Assembly (NCBI RefSeq): GCF_001643235.1
Contig: NZ_LQWY01000012.1
Span: 226,727 to 290,726 of the forward strand
From: Domibacillus aminovorans
GTDB lineage: Bacteria > Bacillota > Bacilli > Bacillales > Domibacillaceae
Direction: 5' to 3'
Length of the DNA stretch: 64,000 nt
The notes beneath the pieces were generated by a model. The model was not told where the DNA came from. It did not search any database and was given only the letters and a program-made list of their open reading frames with translations. Made by a program: the position numbers and the translations under genes. How positions within the stretch are numbered: position 1 is the stretch's first letter; each line of letters begins with the position of its first letter. Positions 57,318-64,000 of the stretch are shown piece by piece.

Positions 57318-58133
57318 TTATTGCACCGCTGCTTCTTTTAATACATCGAGGTTTGGCTCTTCGTCAAACCATTTTTTATAAATTTCCGTGTACGTTCCAT
57401 TTTCATAAAGTGTGTTTAACGCTTCGTCAAACTCTGCTTTCAATTCGCTGCCTTTCGAGAAAACAATTCCATAGTATTCTGGCGTAAATTGCTCGTCACT
57501 GACTGTTTTAACGCCTGCATCTGGATTGTTTTTCACATATTCAAGTGCAACTGCAATATCCGTCACGACCGCTTCTACGTCACCGCTTTGAAGCGCCTGA
57601 AATGTCAGAGCTGCTGCTTCATATTTTGAAATAGAGCTGTCATTCTTACCGACAATCGCTTCTGCTGCAATTTGACCTGTTGTCCCGTTTTGAACACCAA
57701 TCTTCTTTCCCTTTAAATCTTCTGCCTTCGTAATATTCGTACCCTCTTTAAAGACAATCATGCTGACAGATTCAAAATAAGGGCTTGAGAAATCATACGT
57801 TTCTTTTCGCTCGTCTGTGATGGTGACACCAGACATTCCGATATCAAGCTGATCACTTTGCAACCCTGCAAGCATCGCATCCCAGCCTGTATTTTTAATA
57901 TCGACTTCATATCCCGCTTCTTCTGCTGCTGCATTAAGAAGATCCACGTCAAAACCGGATACTTCGCCTTTATCCATAAATTCAAACGGGGCAAAAGTTG
58001 CTTCCGTTCCAACATTTAATACTTTTTTATCTTCTGAACCGCTTTGTTGTTCGCCGCCGCTTCCACATGCAGACAAGAGCAGTGAACAACTAGCAGCTAT
58101 CGCGATTGTTGCTTTTTTAAATGTGAATGTCAT
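57318..58133 (-). CDS. Polar amino-acid ABC importer binding lipoprotein
   Basis: A 271-residue lipoprotein: signal peptide with lipobox LSAC (Cys23), then the SBP family 3 fold ('VLNVGTEATFAPFEFMDKGEVSGFD', 'WDAMLAGLQSDQLDIGMSGVT' and 'GTTGQIAAEA'). Arginine/lysine/glutamine binders share this pattern. Start ATG at 58133 has GAGGGGT upstream. First gene of the operon, with a good sigma-A promoter and ARG-box-like sequence upstream, which hints at arginine (ArtP-like); not decisive. Confidence 0.87.
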   Translation of the reverse strand: MTFTFKKATIAIAASCSLLLSACGSGGEQQSGSEDKKVLNVGTEATFAPFEFMDKGEVSGFDVDLLNAAAEEAGYEVDIKNTGWDAMLAGLQSDQLDIGMSGVTITDERKETYDFSSPYFESVSMIVFKEGTNITKAEDLKGKKIGVQNGTTGQIAAEAIVGKNDSSISKYEAAALTFQALQSGDVEAVVTDIAVALEYVKNNPDAGVKTVSDEQFTPEYYGIVFSKGSELKAEFDEALNTLYENGTYTEIYKKWFDEEPNLDVLKEAAVQ

Positions 58134-58166
58134 GATGATAACCCCTCTATTTTTTTGTATACTAAA

Positions 58167-58195
58167 ATAATAACGCGTTATTGATCGTATTTCAA
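58167..58195 (-). promoter_or_regulatory. Sigma-A promoter of the amino-acid ABC operon
   Basis: Minus-strand TTGAAA (58190-58195), 17 bases, TATTAT (58167-58172), 34 bases before the SBP start. Confidence 0.8.
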
Positions 58196-58221
58196 TCATT
58201 TTTCGCCGAAAAACTTATTTT

Positions 58222-58239
58222 TATGCATTAATATTCATT
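58222..58239 (-). promoter_or_regulatory. ARG-box-like site upstream of the ABC operon
   Basis: Minus-strand AATGAATATTAATGCATA matches the B. subtilis AhrC box CATGAATAAAAATKCAAK at 13 of 18 positions. A poorer second copy, with ATGAATAAATTTTGCAT on the plus strand, is at 58275-58291. Confidence 0.35.
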
Positions 58240-58462
58240 TAAATCGATATATTCCCGTTAATTTCCTTGACTGGATGAATAAATTTTGCATAAATAAGGA
58301 ATTTTCAGATTTATAAACAGTCGTAAGCATGTGGGGATGCATCGTGAATCATTTTGACAAATGAGGGATCTACTCGATATAACGGTTTTCTACGTATACA
58401 AGAAGCATTAAAGGTTCTAAATGATACTATTGAAGAATAAAATAACTCAAGCCTGTTTTTTA

Positions 58463-58491
58463 TTGACAATGATTATCATTCCTCTTAAAAT
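58463..58491 (+). promoter_or_regulatory. Sigma-A promoter overlapped by a Fur box
   Basis: TTGACA (58463-58468), 17 bases, TAAAAT (58486-58491). TGACAATGATTATCA (58464-58478) matches the Fur 7-1-7 consensus TGATAATNATTATCA with one mismatch and covers the -35. Iron-loaded Fur should block RNA polymerase; the target gene starts 39 bases downstream. Confidence 0.87.
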
Positions 58492-58529
58492 GAGAGTAAC
58501 AACAACGACGATGGAATGAGGGACGCTCG

Positions 58530-59009
58530 ATGAATGGAATGCTGCATGGACTCAAAGACATCCATATGGTCATTGCGAACAGCCGTAAACTTGGCGGTGC
58601 TGCGGAAGCTGAGTCTATTACACTTGCATCCGGTGAAACATACATGAATCCGGTCTTTACAAATGTCGATTTGTCACAGGGAAAATATATTTCATTTAGC
58701 TTCATTGCAGAGAACGGTGAAAATGTCACAGCACATGTTGATCAAATTGGTGTGATGAGAGGACTTCGTCACAAGCTCATTTGCCAGCTTAAAAATGTGT
58801 CAGTCCGTGAAATGATGACAGAAGAAACACTCCGCTACTTACGTAAACTTTGTGAAGTGAATGAAGGATTTGTAACGAATTCGTTTAAAAAAGAAGCGCT
58901 TAAAATCGTTCGTGATGTAAGTGTTGATGAAATCGAAAAACGGGATGTCGTATTGCCGTTTACGGTCGAGAATAATCTTGTCCTGATAGACAAACGCCGC
59001 TACGCTTGA
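58530..59009 (+). CDS. Unknown Fur-regulated protein next to the encapsulin operon
   Basis: A 159-residue soluble protein that I do not recognise. The first 75 residues look beta-rich (SITLASGETYMN, KYISFSFIAENGENVTAHVDQI) and the rest alpha-helical with alternating charges; Cys85 and Cys108 are the only cysteines. No signal peptide, membrane helix, or TVGSLI encapsulation tag. The ATG has GAGGGACG 6 bases upstream. It is transcribed from a Fur-box promoter towards the ferredoxin-encapsulin genes and shares their terminator. A link to iron is inferred from Fur box and location; biochemical role unknown. Confidence 0.75.
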   Translation: MNGMLHGLKDIHMVIANSRKLGGAAEAESITLASGETYMNPVFTNVDLSQGKYISFSFIAENGENVTAHVDQIGVMRGLRHKLICQLKNVSVREMMTEETLRYLRKLCEVNEGFVTNSFKKEALKIVRDVSVDEIEKRDVVLPFTVENNLVLIDKRRYA

Positions 59010-59091
59010 CAGCTAACGATTCGGGGGCTTTTGATCATTGCATCCTGTAATACTCCACAGCTTCCTTTCCAATATTTAGACTTAACTTAAC

Positions 59092-59126
59092 AAAAATCCG
59101 CCCATTGTATCTAGGGCGGATTTTTG
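59092..59126. terminator. Bidirectional terminator of the Fur-regulated gene and the encapsulin operon
   Basis: AAAAATCCGCCC, 10-base loop, GGGCGGATTTTT, directly after the ferredoxin stop. Confidence 0.92.
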
Positions 59127-59477
59127 TTATTTCATCACGGCCTGGCAAGCAAGCCGTTTCGCTGACTGTCCAAGCTTTTTTTGTTCAGCTTCATTTCGCG
59201 ATGACAGATGATCGCTGTCCGACAATATATCAACTGTACAGACGCCGCATGTCCCTTTCCGGCATTTATATTTAATGCCACAGCCTTGCTCGAGTGCACC
59301 GTCAAGTAAAATGACGCCTGATTTAACCGGGACCGAGCAAGAAACACTGCCCTGCCGAATCTCAACGACCGGTGCTGTCTTGTCCACTTTTTTTTCTTCC
59401 ACAACCTGGACAGGCACTTCCCGTACGGTTTCCATTCCTGGAATGAGCGAGCCGACTGTCCACTTCTTCTTATTCAT
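59127..59477 (-). CDS. Encapsulin-targeted [2Fe-2S] ferredoxin
   Basis: A 116-residue ferredoxin of the plant-type fold. Cysteines 72, 77, 80 and 111 form CxxxxCxxC...C ligands in YKCRKGTCGVC and ACQAVMK; Cys66 and Cys47 are extra. The N terminus reads MNKKKWTVGSLIPGME, and TVGSLI (7-12) equals the C-terminal tag of the cargo protein, so it should be packaged in the encapsulin shell. The ATG overlaps the encapsulin stop by 8 bases, showing coupling. It probably supplies electrons to release stored iron as Fe2+; that function is inferred from iron-storage encapsulins, not shown. Confidence 0.92.
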   Translation of the reverse strand: MNKKKWTVGSLIPGMETVREVPVQVVEEKKVDKTAPVVEIRQGSVSCSVPVKSGVILLDGALEQGCGIKYKCRKGTCGVCTVDILSDSDHLSSRNEAEQKKLGQSAKRLACQAVMK

Positions 59478-60324
59478 CGTCTTTTGGATCAGCGAATGTA
59501 CATATGGCAGACGGACGTTTAATGCGAAGTACAGCCGTCTCAAATACACGGAACGGATGATTCATCCCTTCTTCGCCAAGGTATGCTGTTTCAAAGTCTT
59601 CTGAAATAGCAAGATCCAGAATGTTACGCCCTGTATTTACAAGCACACCTGTCTTCCCTTTTAGTACAGGCGACTGGAATACGCCGTCTGTCACAAGCTC
59701 ACGCACATGCTCAATTTCAAGCACGTTTGTGTCGCGGTGAACACGGTGCAAGAGTGCATACAATTCCGGTGACAAAACGAGGGCATAAGGACCGTTATGA
59801 TTCATCTCCATTAATTTCCCACGTGCATCTACAACATCCTGAAAGGCAGTTCCGGATTCGTACCAATTGCTAATTAAATGCGTCTGGCGTCCTTTAACAT
59901 TCATTAATCCTGGTATACCAAATTGCTTCGCCCCATGGAAAATCATTCCATCTTCTAGCAATGCCACATCGCGGGCGGCATTAGATGCGGATGAAAAATC
60001 TATTGGTATATCAAGCGTTTTCGCCTGCTCAATATCACGCCAGTATAAAACAAAATCTTTGTATAATAGTGGAATCGTGTAATTTACACGGCGTGCTGAT
60101 TCAATCTCTGTATCAAATGAACCTTGAAAATCCATATGAGCCGCGCTTTTTTCAGCGAAAACGTCCGTGTGAATACTTTGTACACCACGTCCAAGCGGGC
60201 CATACAATTCAATGAACCGGCGTCCCGTTAATTGTTTATTCGCCGCTTCAATAATGATGCGGTCCAGTTCATCGAAATCGCTTGCTGAAAGTGGTGCGTC
60301 CGGATACAAGTGAGCTTTATTCAT
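59470..60324 (-). CDS. Encapsulin shell protein
   Basis: A 284-residue HK97-fold shell protein (linocin M18/encapsulin family) forming a large icosahedral compartment. Recognisable are the N-terminal 'LSASDFDELDRIIIEAANKQLTGRRFIELYGP' region that makes the cargo-binding pocket, 'EIESARRVNYTIPLLYKDFVLYWRDIE' and the P-domain/A-domain stretch ending 'RIKRPSAICTF'. AAGGAGGAGAG precedes the ATG. It lies between the cargo protein gene and ferredoxin gene, the gene set of the IMEF iron compartment in Bacillaceae such as Quasibacillus thermotolerans. Confidence 0.95.
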   Translation of the reverse strand: MNKAHLYPDAPLSASDFDELDRIIIEAANKQLTGRRFIELYGPLGRGVQSIHTDVFAEKSAAHMDFQGSFDTEIESARRVNYTIPLLYKDFVLYWRDIEQAKTLDIPIDFSSASNAARDVALLEDGMIFHGAKQFGIPGLMNVKGRQTHLISNWYESGTAFQDVVDARGKLMEMNHNGPYALVLSPELYALLHRVHRDTNVLEIEHVRELVTDGVFQSPVLKGKTGVLVNTGRNILDLAISEDFETAYLGEEGMNHPFRVFETAVLRIKRPSAICTFADPKDDE

Positions 60325-60339
60325 AAAAGTCTCTCCTCC

Positions 60340-60912
60340 TTATTTCGAGATCAATGATCCAACGGTAAATGAACGTTTCGTTTTTTGAATAGGAGCTTTA
60401 GCGGCCGGTGCGGCATGAGCTTGATGATCTAAATGGTCACCATGTTCATCGTGATGTGCATGAGGGTCTGTATAACCGGTATCAAAACGGGCATTAATGC
60501 CAGCAAGCTTTTCTTTTACGAATTGATAGCTCTTATGGTTCGCACTACGCATTTCAGATAACTTTGCCTGTCTTTCTGCATCTTTGAACTGAAACAAGGC
60601 TAGATCAAGATGTTCAACAAAGTTGTGCAAACCAAATTTTTCTAAATTCAGTTCCTGCAGCAAACGGTTAAACGTATTGTTTGATGGGACGAAATCTCCG
60701 CCTTTCCCTGCCTGAAATGTTTCAATAAGCGGGATCATTTCAGCAAGACGCGAAAGCCGTTGCTCTTCTTCTTCATAAATATGATGGTAATAAAGCCGTT
60801 CATGGTCGTCATTCGCATGATTAATAACCGGATCAAGCATTGCCATAAAGCTCTCAATGTCTTTTTTCGTGTCAGTGAAAATGTTGTAAAATTCAGTTAA
60901 TTCATCCTTCAA
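60340..60912 (-). CDS. Iron-mineralising encapsulin-associated cargo protein (IMEF)
   Basis: About 190 residues, largely helical (four-helix-bundle-like, about 1-140), with Glu/His-rich segment 'NHANDDHERLYYHHIYEEEEQRLSRL' that could form a diiron ferroxidase site, and a flexible histidine-rich tail (PHAHHDEHGDHLDHQAHA). It ends KRSFTVGSLISK, the encapsulation targeting peptide (TVGSLI at 183-188). Family IMEF proteins oxidise Fe2+ inside the shell to store it as mineral. The start is probably TTG at 60912 (AGGAGG 8 bases upstream, start residues MKDELTEFY); GTG codons at 60915 and 60921 are alternatives. First gene of the operon, 16 bases before the shell gene. Confidence 0.93.
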   Translation of the reverse strand: MKDELTEFYNIFTDTKKDIESFMAMLDPVINHANDDHERLYYHHIYEEEEQRLSRLAEMIPLIETFQAGKGGDFVPSNNTFNRLLQELNLEKFGLHNFVEHLDLALFQFKDAERQAKLSEMRSANHKSYQFVKEKLAGINARFDTGYTDPHAHHDEHGDHLDHQAHAAPAAKAPIQKTKRSFTVGSLISK

Positions 60913-60943
60913 CACGTACACCTCCTAATTAATTGCTATCCCT

Positions 60944-60973
60944 ATTATAATCTGTGAAGTGCCCAGGTGGCAA
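60944..60973 (-). promoter_or_regulatory. Sigma-A promoter of the encapsulin operon
   Basis: Minus-strand TTGCCA (60968-60973), 18 bases, TATAAT (60944-60949), 31 bases before the cargo gene. I see no clear Fur box at this promoter. The rest of 60974-61170, ahead of the ArsB-like gene, has no recognisable feature. Confidence 0.65.
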
Positions 60974-61170
60974 AAATTACAGCAGAAAAGGACAAAAGGA
61001 GTTAGTCTACTAGGCCTTTCACTCTTCATTTATATTAAATACACACATTATTTTAAAAGATTAGGCCAGTTATCCAGTTCATTTTAATAGGGGTGAATAT
61101 ACATATACTAATAAATCGGACAAGGGGGGGCATTTGACTTAAGACCCTTTATAAAAAAGGAGAAAGTAAA

Positions 61171-62526
61171 ATGAGCTTCGATATTGGATTGACGATTTTG
61201 GTGTTTATCATGACGATGGTTGTCATATTTTTACGGCCGGGGGGAATAAATGAAGCATGGCCCGCATCTATTGGGGCAATGATTATTTTACTAACAGGAA
61301 GGGTCTCTTATGAGAATATCATAGATATTATCAATAAAATCGGCGGCGCATCGATTACCATTATGGCCACGATTGTCATGGCTGTCATATTAGAAAGTTT
61401 TGGTTTTTTCCACTGGGCAGCTGCAAGACTTGCAAGCTTAGCTAAAGGTTCTGGTTACCGCCTCTATTGGTACATTCAGTTGTTATGTTTTTTGATGACT
61501 CTTCTATTTAACAATGATGGCAGCATTCTCATTACAACTCCAATTTTAATTTTGCTCCTAAAAAACCTACGGCTAAAGCCATATGAACAGCTTCCCTATC
61601 TTTTAAGTGGAGCTTTGATTGCAACAGCTTCCAGTGCACCTATTGGAGTAAGTAACATCGTCAACTTAATTGCCTTAAAAATTGTCCATATGTCTCTTTA
61701 TATGCATACAGCTATGATGTTCGTGCCTGCTACTTTAGGGTTGTTGTTTATGTCCTGGTTAATGTTTATCGTCGTAAAGAAAAAGTTACCTAAAACCTTG
61801 CCCAATACGATATATGATGTAGAAGATATGTTTTTCACCAAACACTTCCATCCATTAAAAGGAACCCTTTCTGTTGATACGAAACGTAAACGGACAACAT
61901 TTATGCTAAGGATCTTGTTGTTTGTCTTTGTGATACGATGCCTGCTATTTGTGGCCTCCTACATTTCTGTTCCAATTGAACTAGTGGCTGTTCTTGGCTC
62001 ATTTGTCCTTCTTGCATGGAGATGGTACCATTTGCGAACAAATCCGATTGATATTTTGAAAAAGACACCTTGGCACATTCTTATTTTCGCCTTTTCAATG
62101 TATGTGATCATTTATGGGCTTCACAATGCAGGATTGACAGAGATACTTGTGAATTTATGTAACCCCATTGTAAACCAAGGATTACTTCAAGCGAGCTTTA
62201 TTATGGGAGGATTAGTGTCTCTATTATCTAACTTGTTTAATAATCATCCTGCCTTAATGATCGGAACCATTACTTTAACAGAAATGGGACTGGATCCTAT
62301 TACATTAAAAACCATTTACCTCGCAAATATTATTGGCAGTGACATGGGCTCTTTATTATTACCAATAGGAACGCTTGCTTCTCTTATTTGGATGGACATT
62401 TTAAGACGTAATAAGATTAAGGTAACGTGGAAGGATTATTTAAGTGTATCGCTGATTGTCATCCCAATTACAACGATCGTCACATTGTTTTTACTATTTT
62501 ATTGGGTTCAAATGGTTTTTGCCTGA
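61171..62526 (+). CDS. ArsB/NhaD-type ion transporter
   Basis: A 451-residue transporter of about 11-12 helices in the ion-transporter superfamily. The hallmark loop FNNDGSILITTPILI (about 113-127) and the later 'NNHPALMIGTI' (about 362-372) match ArsB-type arsenite pumps and their anion-transporting relatives; the middle region has a long cytoplasmic loop (about 205-245). No arsR or arsC is near, so arsenite as substrate is not supported beyond similarity. AAGGAGAAAG precedes the ATG. Divergent from the encapsulin operon. Confidence 0.75.
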   Translation: MSFDIGLTILVFIMTMVVIFLRPGGINEAWPASIGAMIILLTGRVSYENIIDIINKIGGASITIMATIVMAVILESFGFFHWAAARLASLAKGSGYRLYWYIQLLCFLMTLLFNNDGSILITTPILILLLKNLRLKPYEQLPYLLSGALIATASSAPIGVSNIVNLIALKIVHMSLYMHTAMMFVPATLGLLFMSWLMFIVVKKKLPKTLPNTIYDVEDMFFTKHFHPLKGTLSVDTKRKRTTFMLRILLFVFVIRCLLFVASYISVPIELVAVLGSFVLLAWRWYHLRTNPIDILKKTPWHILIFAFSMYVIIYGLHNAGLTEILVNLCNPIVNQGLLQASFIMGGLVSLLSNLFNNHPALMIGTITLTEMGLDPITLKTIYLANIIGSDMGSLLLPIGTLASLIWMDILRRNKIKVTWKDYLSVSLIVIPITTIVTLFLLFYWVQMVFA

Positions 62527-62568
62527 TCGTTTCCTCCAACATACGAGGGAATTCATTTATCTTCACAC

Positions 62569-62608
62569 TAAAACGTCCAAAAGCGCATTTTCTTTTGGAC
62601 GTTTTTTT
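62569..62608. terminator. Bidirectional terminator after the ArsB-like gene
   Basis: AAAACGTCCAAAAG / CTTTTGGACGTTTTTTT with an 8-base loop. Confidence 0.9.
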
Positions 62609-62646
62609 ATTTTTTTATATTCATACTCTTTTTTGAGCAGGGTATA

Positions 62647-64000
62647 CTAATGCTGTACTTTTACTGCTTGAATGTTTTTCATTTTATTATCCCAACAGTT
62701 TTGGCTCAGATCAACCGGATATTCTTCCGGATTGAACGCCCGTTTATATTCATTCCAAAGCAGTTCAAGATTTTCACTCGTCAGCTGGCGAATCGATTCA
62801 ATAGCGGGCAGATCATATACGCGTATGCCATTAAAGAAAATAAGCTCATGCAGTTCACGCGCTTCAAAATTCGTGACAAACTTGCTTACAAACGTATGAA
62901 CGGGATGAAACATTTTCAGCTTTTCTTCATTTTGTGGAATTTCTTCGTCAAGCGCTATGTAGTCGCCTTCTGCTTTACCGTTCAATTTATTCACGATTCG
63001 GTATACACGTTTCAAGCCGGGTGTTGTTACTTTTTCAGGATTAGCTGACAGTTTAATTGTATCACTCATTTCTCCTGTCCCGTCCTCGATTGATACAAGT
63101 TTATATACTGCACCAAGTGCCGCCTGGTCATAGGCGGTGATCACTTTTGTGCCAATGCCCCATACATCGATTCTTGCACCTTCTGCTTTTAAATTCATAA
63201 TGGTATATTCGTCAAGATCATTGGATGCAACAATTTGGGCGTCAGGAAAACCGGCTTCATCTAACATTTCACGCGCCTCTTTTGATAAATACGCCATATC
63301 CCCACTGTCGAGACGGATGCCGATAAAATGAATTTGATCGCCAAGTTCTTTTGCCACTTGAATAGCGGCCGGTACACCGGATTTCAATGTATCGTACGTG
63401 TCGACTAAAAAGACGCAGTCACGGTGACGCTGTGCATATTTATGAAAGGCAGTATATTCATCTTTGTACGTCTGTACGAGTGCATGCGCATGCGTTCCAG
63501 ATACAGGAATGCCAAATAGTTTTCCCGCGCGGACGTTGCTCGTCGCATCAAATCCGCCAATGTACGCCGCACGTGTTCCCCATACCGCTGCATCCATTTC
63601 ATGTGCACGGCGTGAACCGAACTCCATCGCAGATTCGTCCCCCAGTACTTGCTTGATACGCGATGCTTTCGTCGCAATTAGTGTTTGATAATTCACAATA
63701 TTAAGCAGTGCTGTTTCAATAATTTGCGCTTCTGCCAGTGGTGCTTCGACGCGCAAAATCGGCTCGTTTGCAAAAACAAGCTCGCCTTCTTTCATACTTT
63801 TTAACGTTCCAGTAAATCGCATTTCTTTTAAATACGACAAAAAATCATCCCCGTATCCGAGAACGCGTAAATACTCAATATCGCTGTCTGTAAAACGAAA
63901 CTTCTCTAAATAATCAATAATTTTTTCAAGTCCGGCAAAAACACCGTAACCATTACGAGAGCACTGCAAAACACTTACATTTAAAGGGAGCACCCGAAAG
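62647..64000 (-). CDS. pncB: Nicotinate phosphoribosyltransferase, N-terminus missing
   Basis: Converts nicotinate and PRPP to NaMN for NAD salvage. The visible ~451 residues begin at the window edge in 'NGYGVFAGLEKIIDYLEKF', an N-terminal region, so roughly the first 40 residues lie outside. Present are the phosphoribosyl-site segments 'EFGSRRAHEMDAA', 'GTHAHALVQ', 'GIRLDSGDMAYLS', 'VASNDLDEYTI' and 'VWGIGTKVITA'. The product ends 'NMKNIQAVKVQH'-like. The GTG at 63993 is probably not the real start. The first readable stretch holds about eight residues (NVSVLQCS) between the PL and NGYG elements that I would not expect in the usual FRKLPF-x-NGY arrangement. Confidence 0.93.
   Translation of the reverse strand, partial: FRVLPLNVSVLQCSRNGYGVFAGLEKIIDYLEKFRFTDSDIEYLRVLGYGDDFLSYLKEMRFTGTLKSMKEGELVFANEPILRVEAPLAEAQIIETALLNIVNYQTLIATKASRIKQVLGDESAMEFGSRRAHEMDAAVWGTRAAYIGGFDATSNVRAGKLFGIPVSGTHAHALVQTYKDEYTAFHKYAQRHRDCVFLVDTYDTLKSGVPAAIQVAKELGDQIHFIGIRLDSGDMAYLSKEAREMLDEAGFPDAQIVASNDLDEYTIMNLKAEGARIDVWGIGTKVITAYDQAALGAVYKLVSIEDGTGEMSDTIKLSANPEKVTTPGLKRVYRIVNKLNGKAEGDYIALDEEIPQNEEKLKMFHPVHTFVSKFVTNFEARELHELIFFNGIRVYDLPAIESIRQLTSENLELLWNEYKRAFNPEEYPVDLSQNCWDNKMKNIQAVKVQH

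Noticed and set aside
60922..61170. Fur box at the encapsulin promoter
   Set aside because: Scanned for TGATAATNATTATCA; best partial matches around TATAAT have too few conserved positions.

Overview
The window is chromosomal DNA of a low-to-medium G+C endospore-former-type Firmicute of the family Bacillaceae. Gene content and order repeatedly match blocks known from Bacillus subtilis (pdhA/def/rpoY/rnjA/ktrC; dapH-dapL/ccpC/darB/ykuJ/ykuI; ykyB/cheV/patA/ykwC/ptsHI; ykvS/mhqR; ytlACD/ytlR). Strong AAAGGAGG-type ribosome binding sites, sigma-A promoters and U-rich intrinsic terminators fit that assignment. No rRNA, tRNA, CRISPR array, prophage or insertion sequence was recognised.

Layout. 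1-6.3 kb: the pdhB(partial)-pdhA end of the pyruvate dehydrogenase operon, def, a tiny basic ORF, rpoY-rnjA, a C39-like protein and ktrC. 6.3-8.8 kb: a cytochrome bd-type oxidase (cydAB) with a Rex operator. 8.9-16 kb: dapH-dapL lysine/DAP genes, ccpC, an MFS exporter, the c-di-AMP protein darB, ykuJ and the EAL protein ykuI. 16-25.7 kb: ppx-ppk, ykyB, cheV, patA, ykwC, ptsHI. 25.8-30.5 kb: a PilZ-like protein, a decayed short-chain dehydrogenase, small proteins, CtsR-controlled clpE, a CPBP membrane protein and a MarR regulator. 30.7-41.5 kb: membrane acyltransferase plus radical SAM enzyme, ykoY with a Mn riboswitch, an RND pump, NhaC-type antiporter, prfC and a GlsB/YeaQ stress protein. 41.5-46.5 kb: metI-metC with a SAM riboswitch and a YtlACD-like ABC importer. 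46.8-53.9 kb: ytlR lipid kinase, a YtkA-domain lipoprotein, ctaG, the thiW-thiM-thiD-thiE operon with a TPP riboswitch, csoR and ppiB. 54-58.5 kb: a short FtsH-like protease and a polar amino-acid ABC importer. 58.5-62.5 kb: a Fur-box-controlled unknown gene, a three-gene encapsulin iron-storage operon and an ArsB-like transporter. The window ends inside pncB.

The most striking system is the encapsulin operon at 59.1-60.9 kb: an iron-mineralising cargo (IMEF-type) with a C-terminal TVGSLI tag, the shell protein, and a [2Fe-2S] ferredoxin whose N terminus carries the same TVGSLI tag. Immediately beyond the shared terminator is an unrecognised gene driven by a near-perfect sigma-A promoter overlapped by a Fur box. 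This suggests it belongs to the same iron biology. The IMEF system itself is known in Firmicutes; the Fur-controlled neighbour is the best candidate for something undescribed.

Regulation is unusually legible: three riboswitches (Mn, SAM, TPP), a Rex operator, CtsR operators, a Fur box, a plausible ARG box, possible cre sites and about thirty intrinsic terminators. Start sites were placed by ribosome binding sites, and several differ from the longest open frame.
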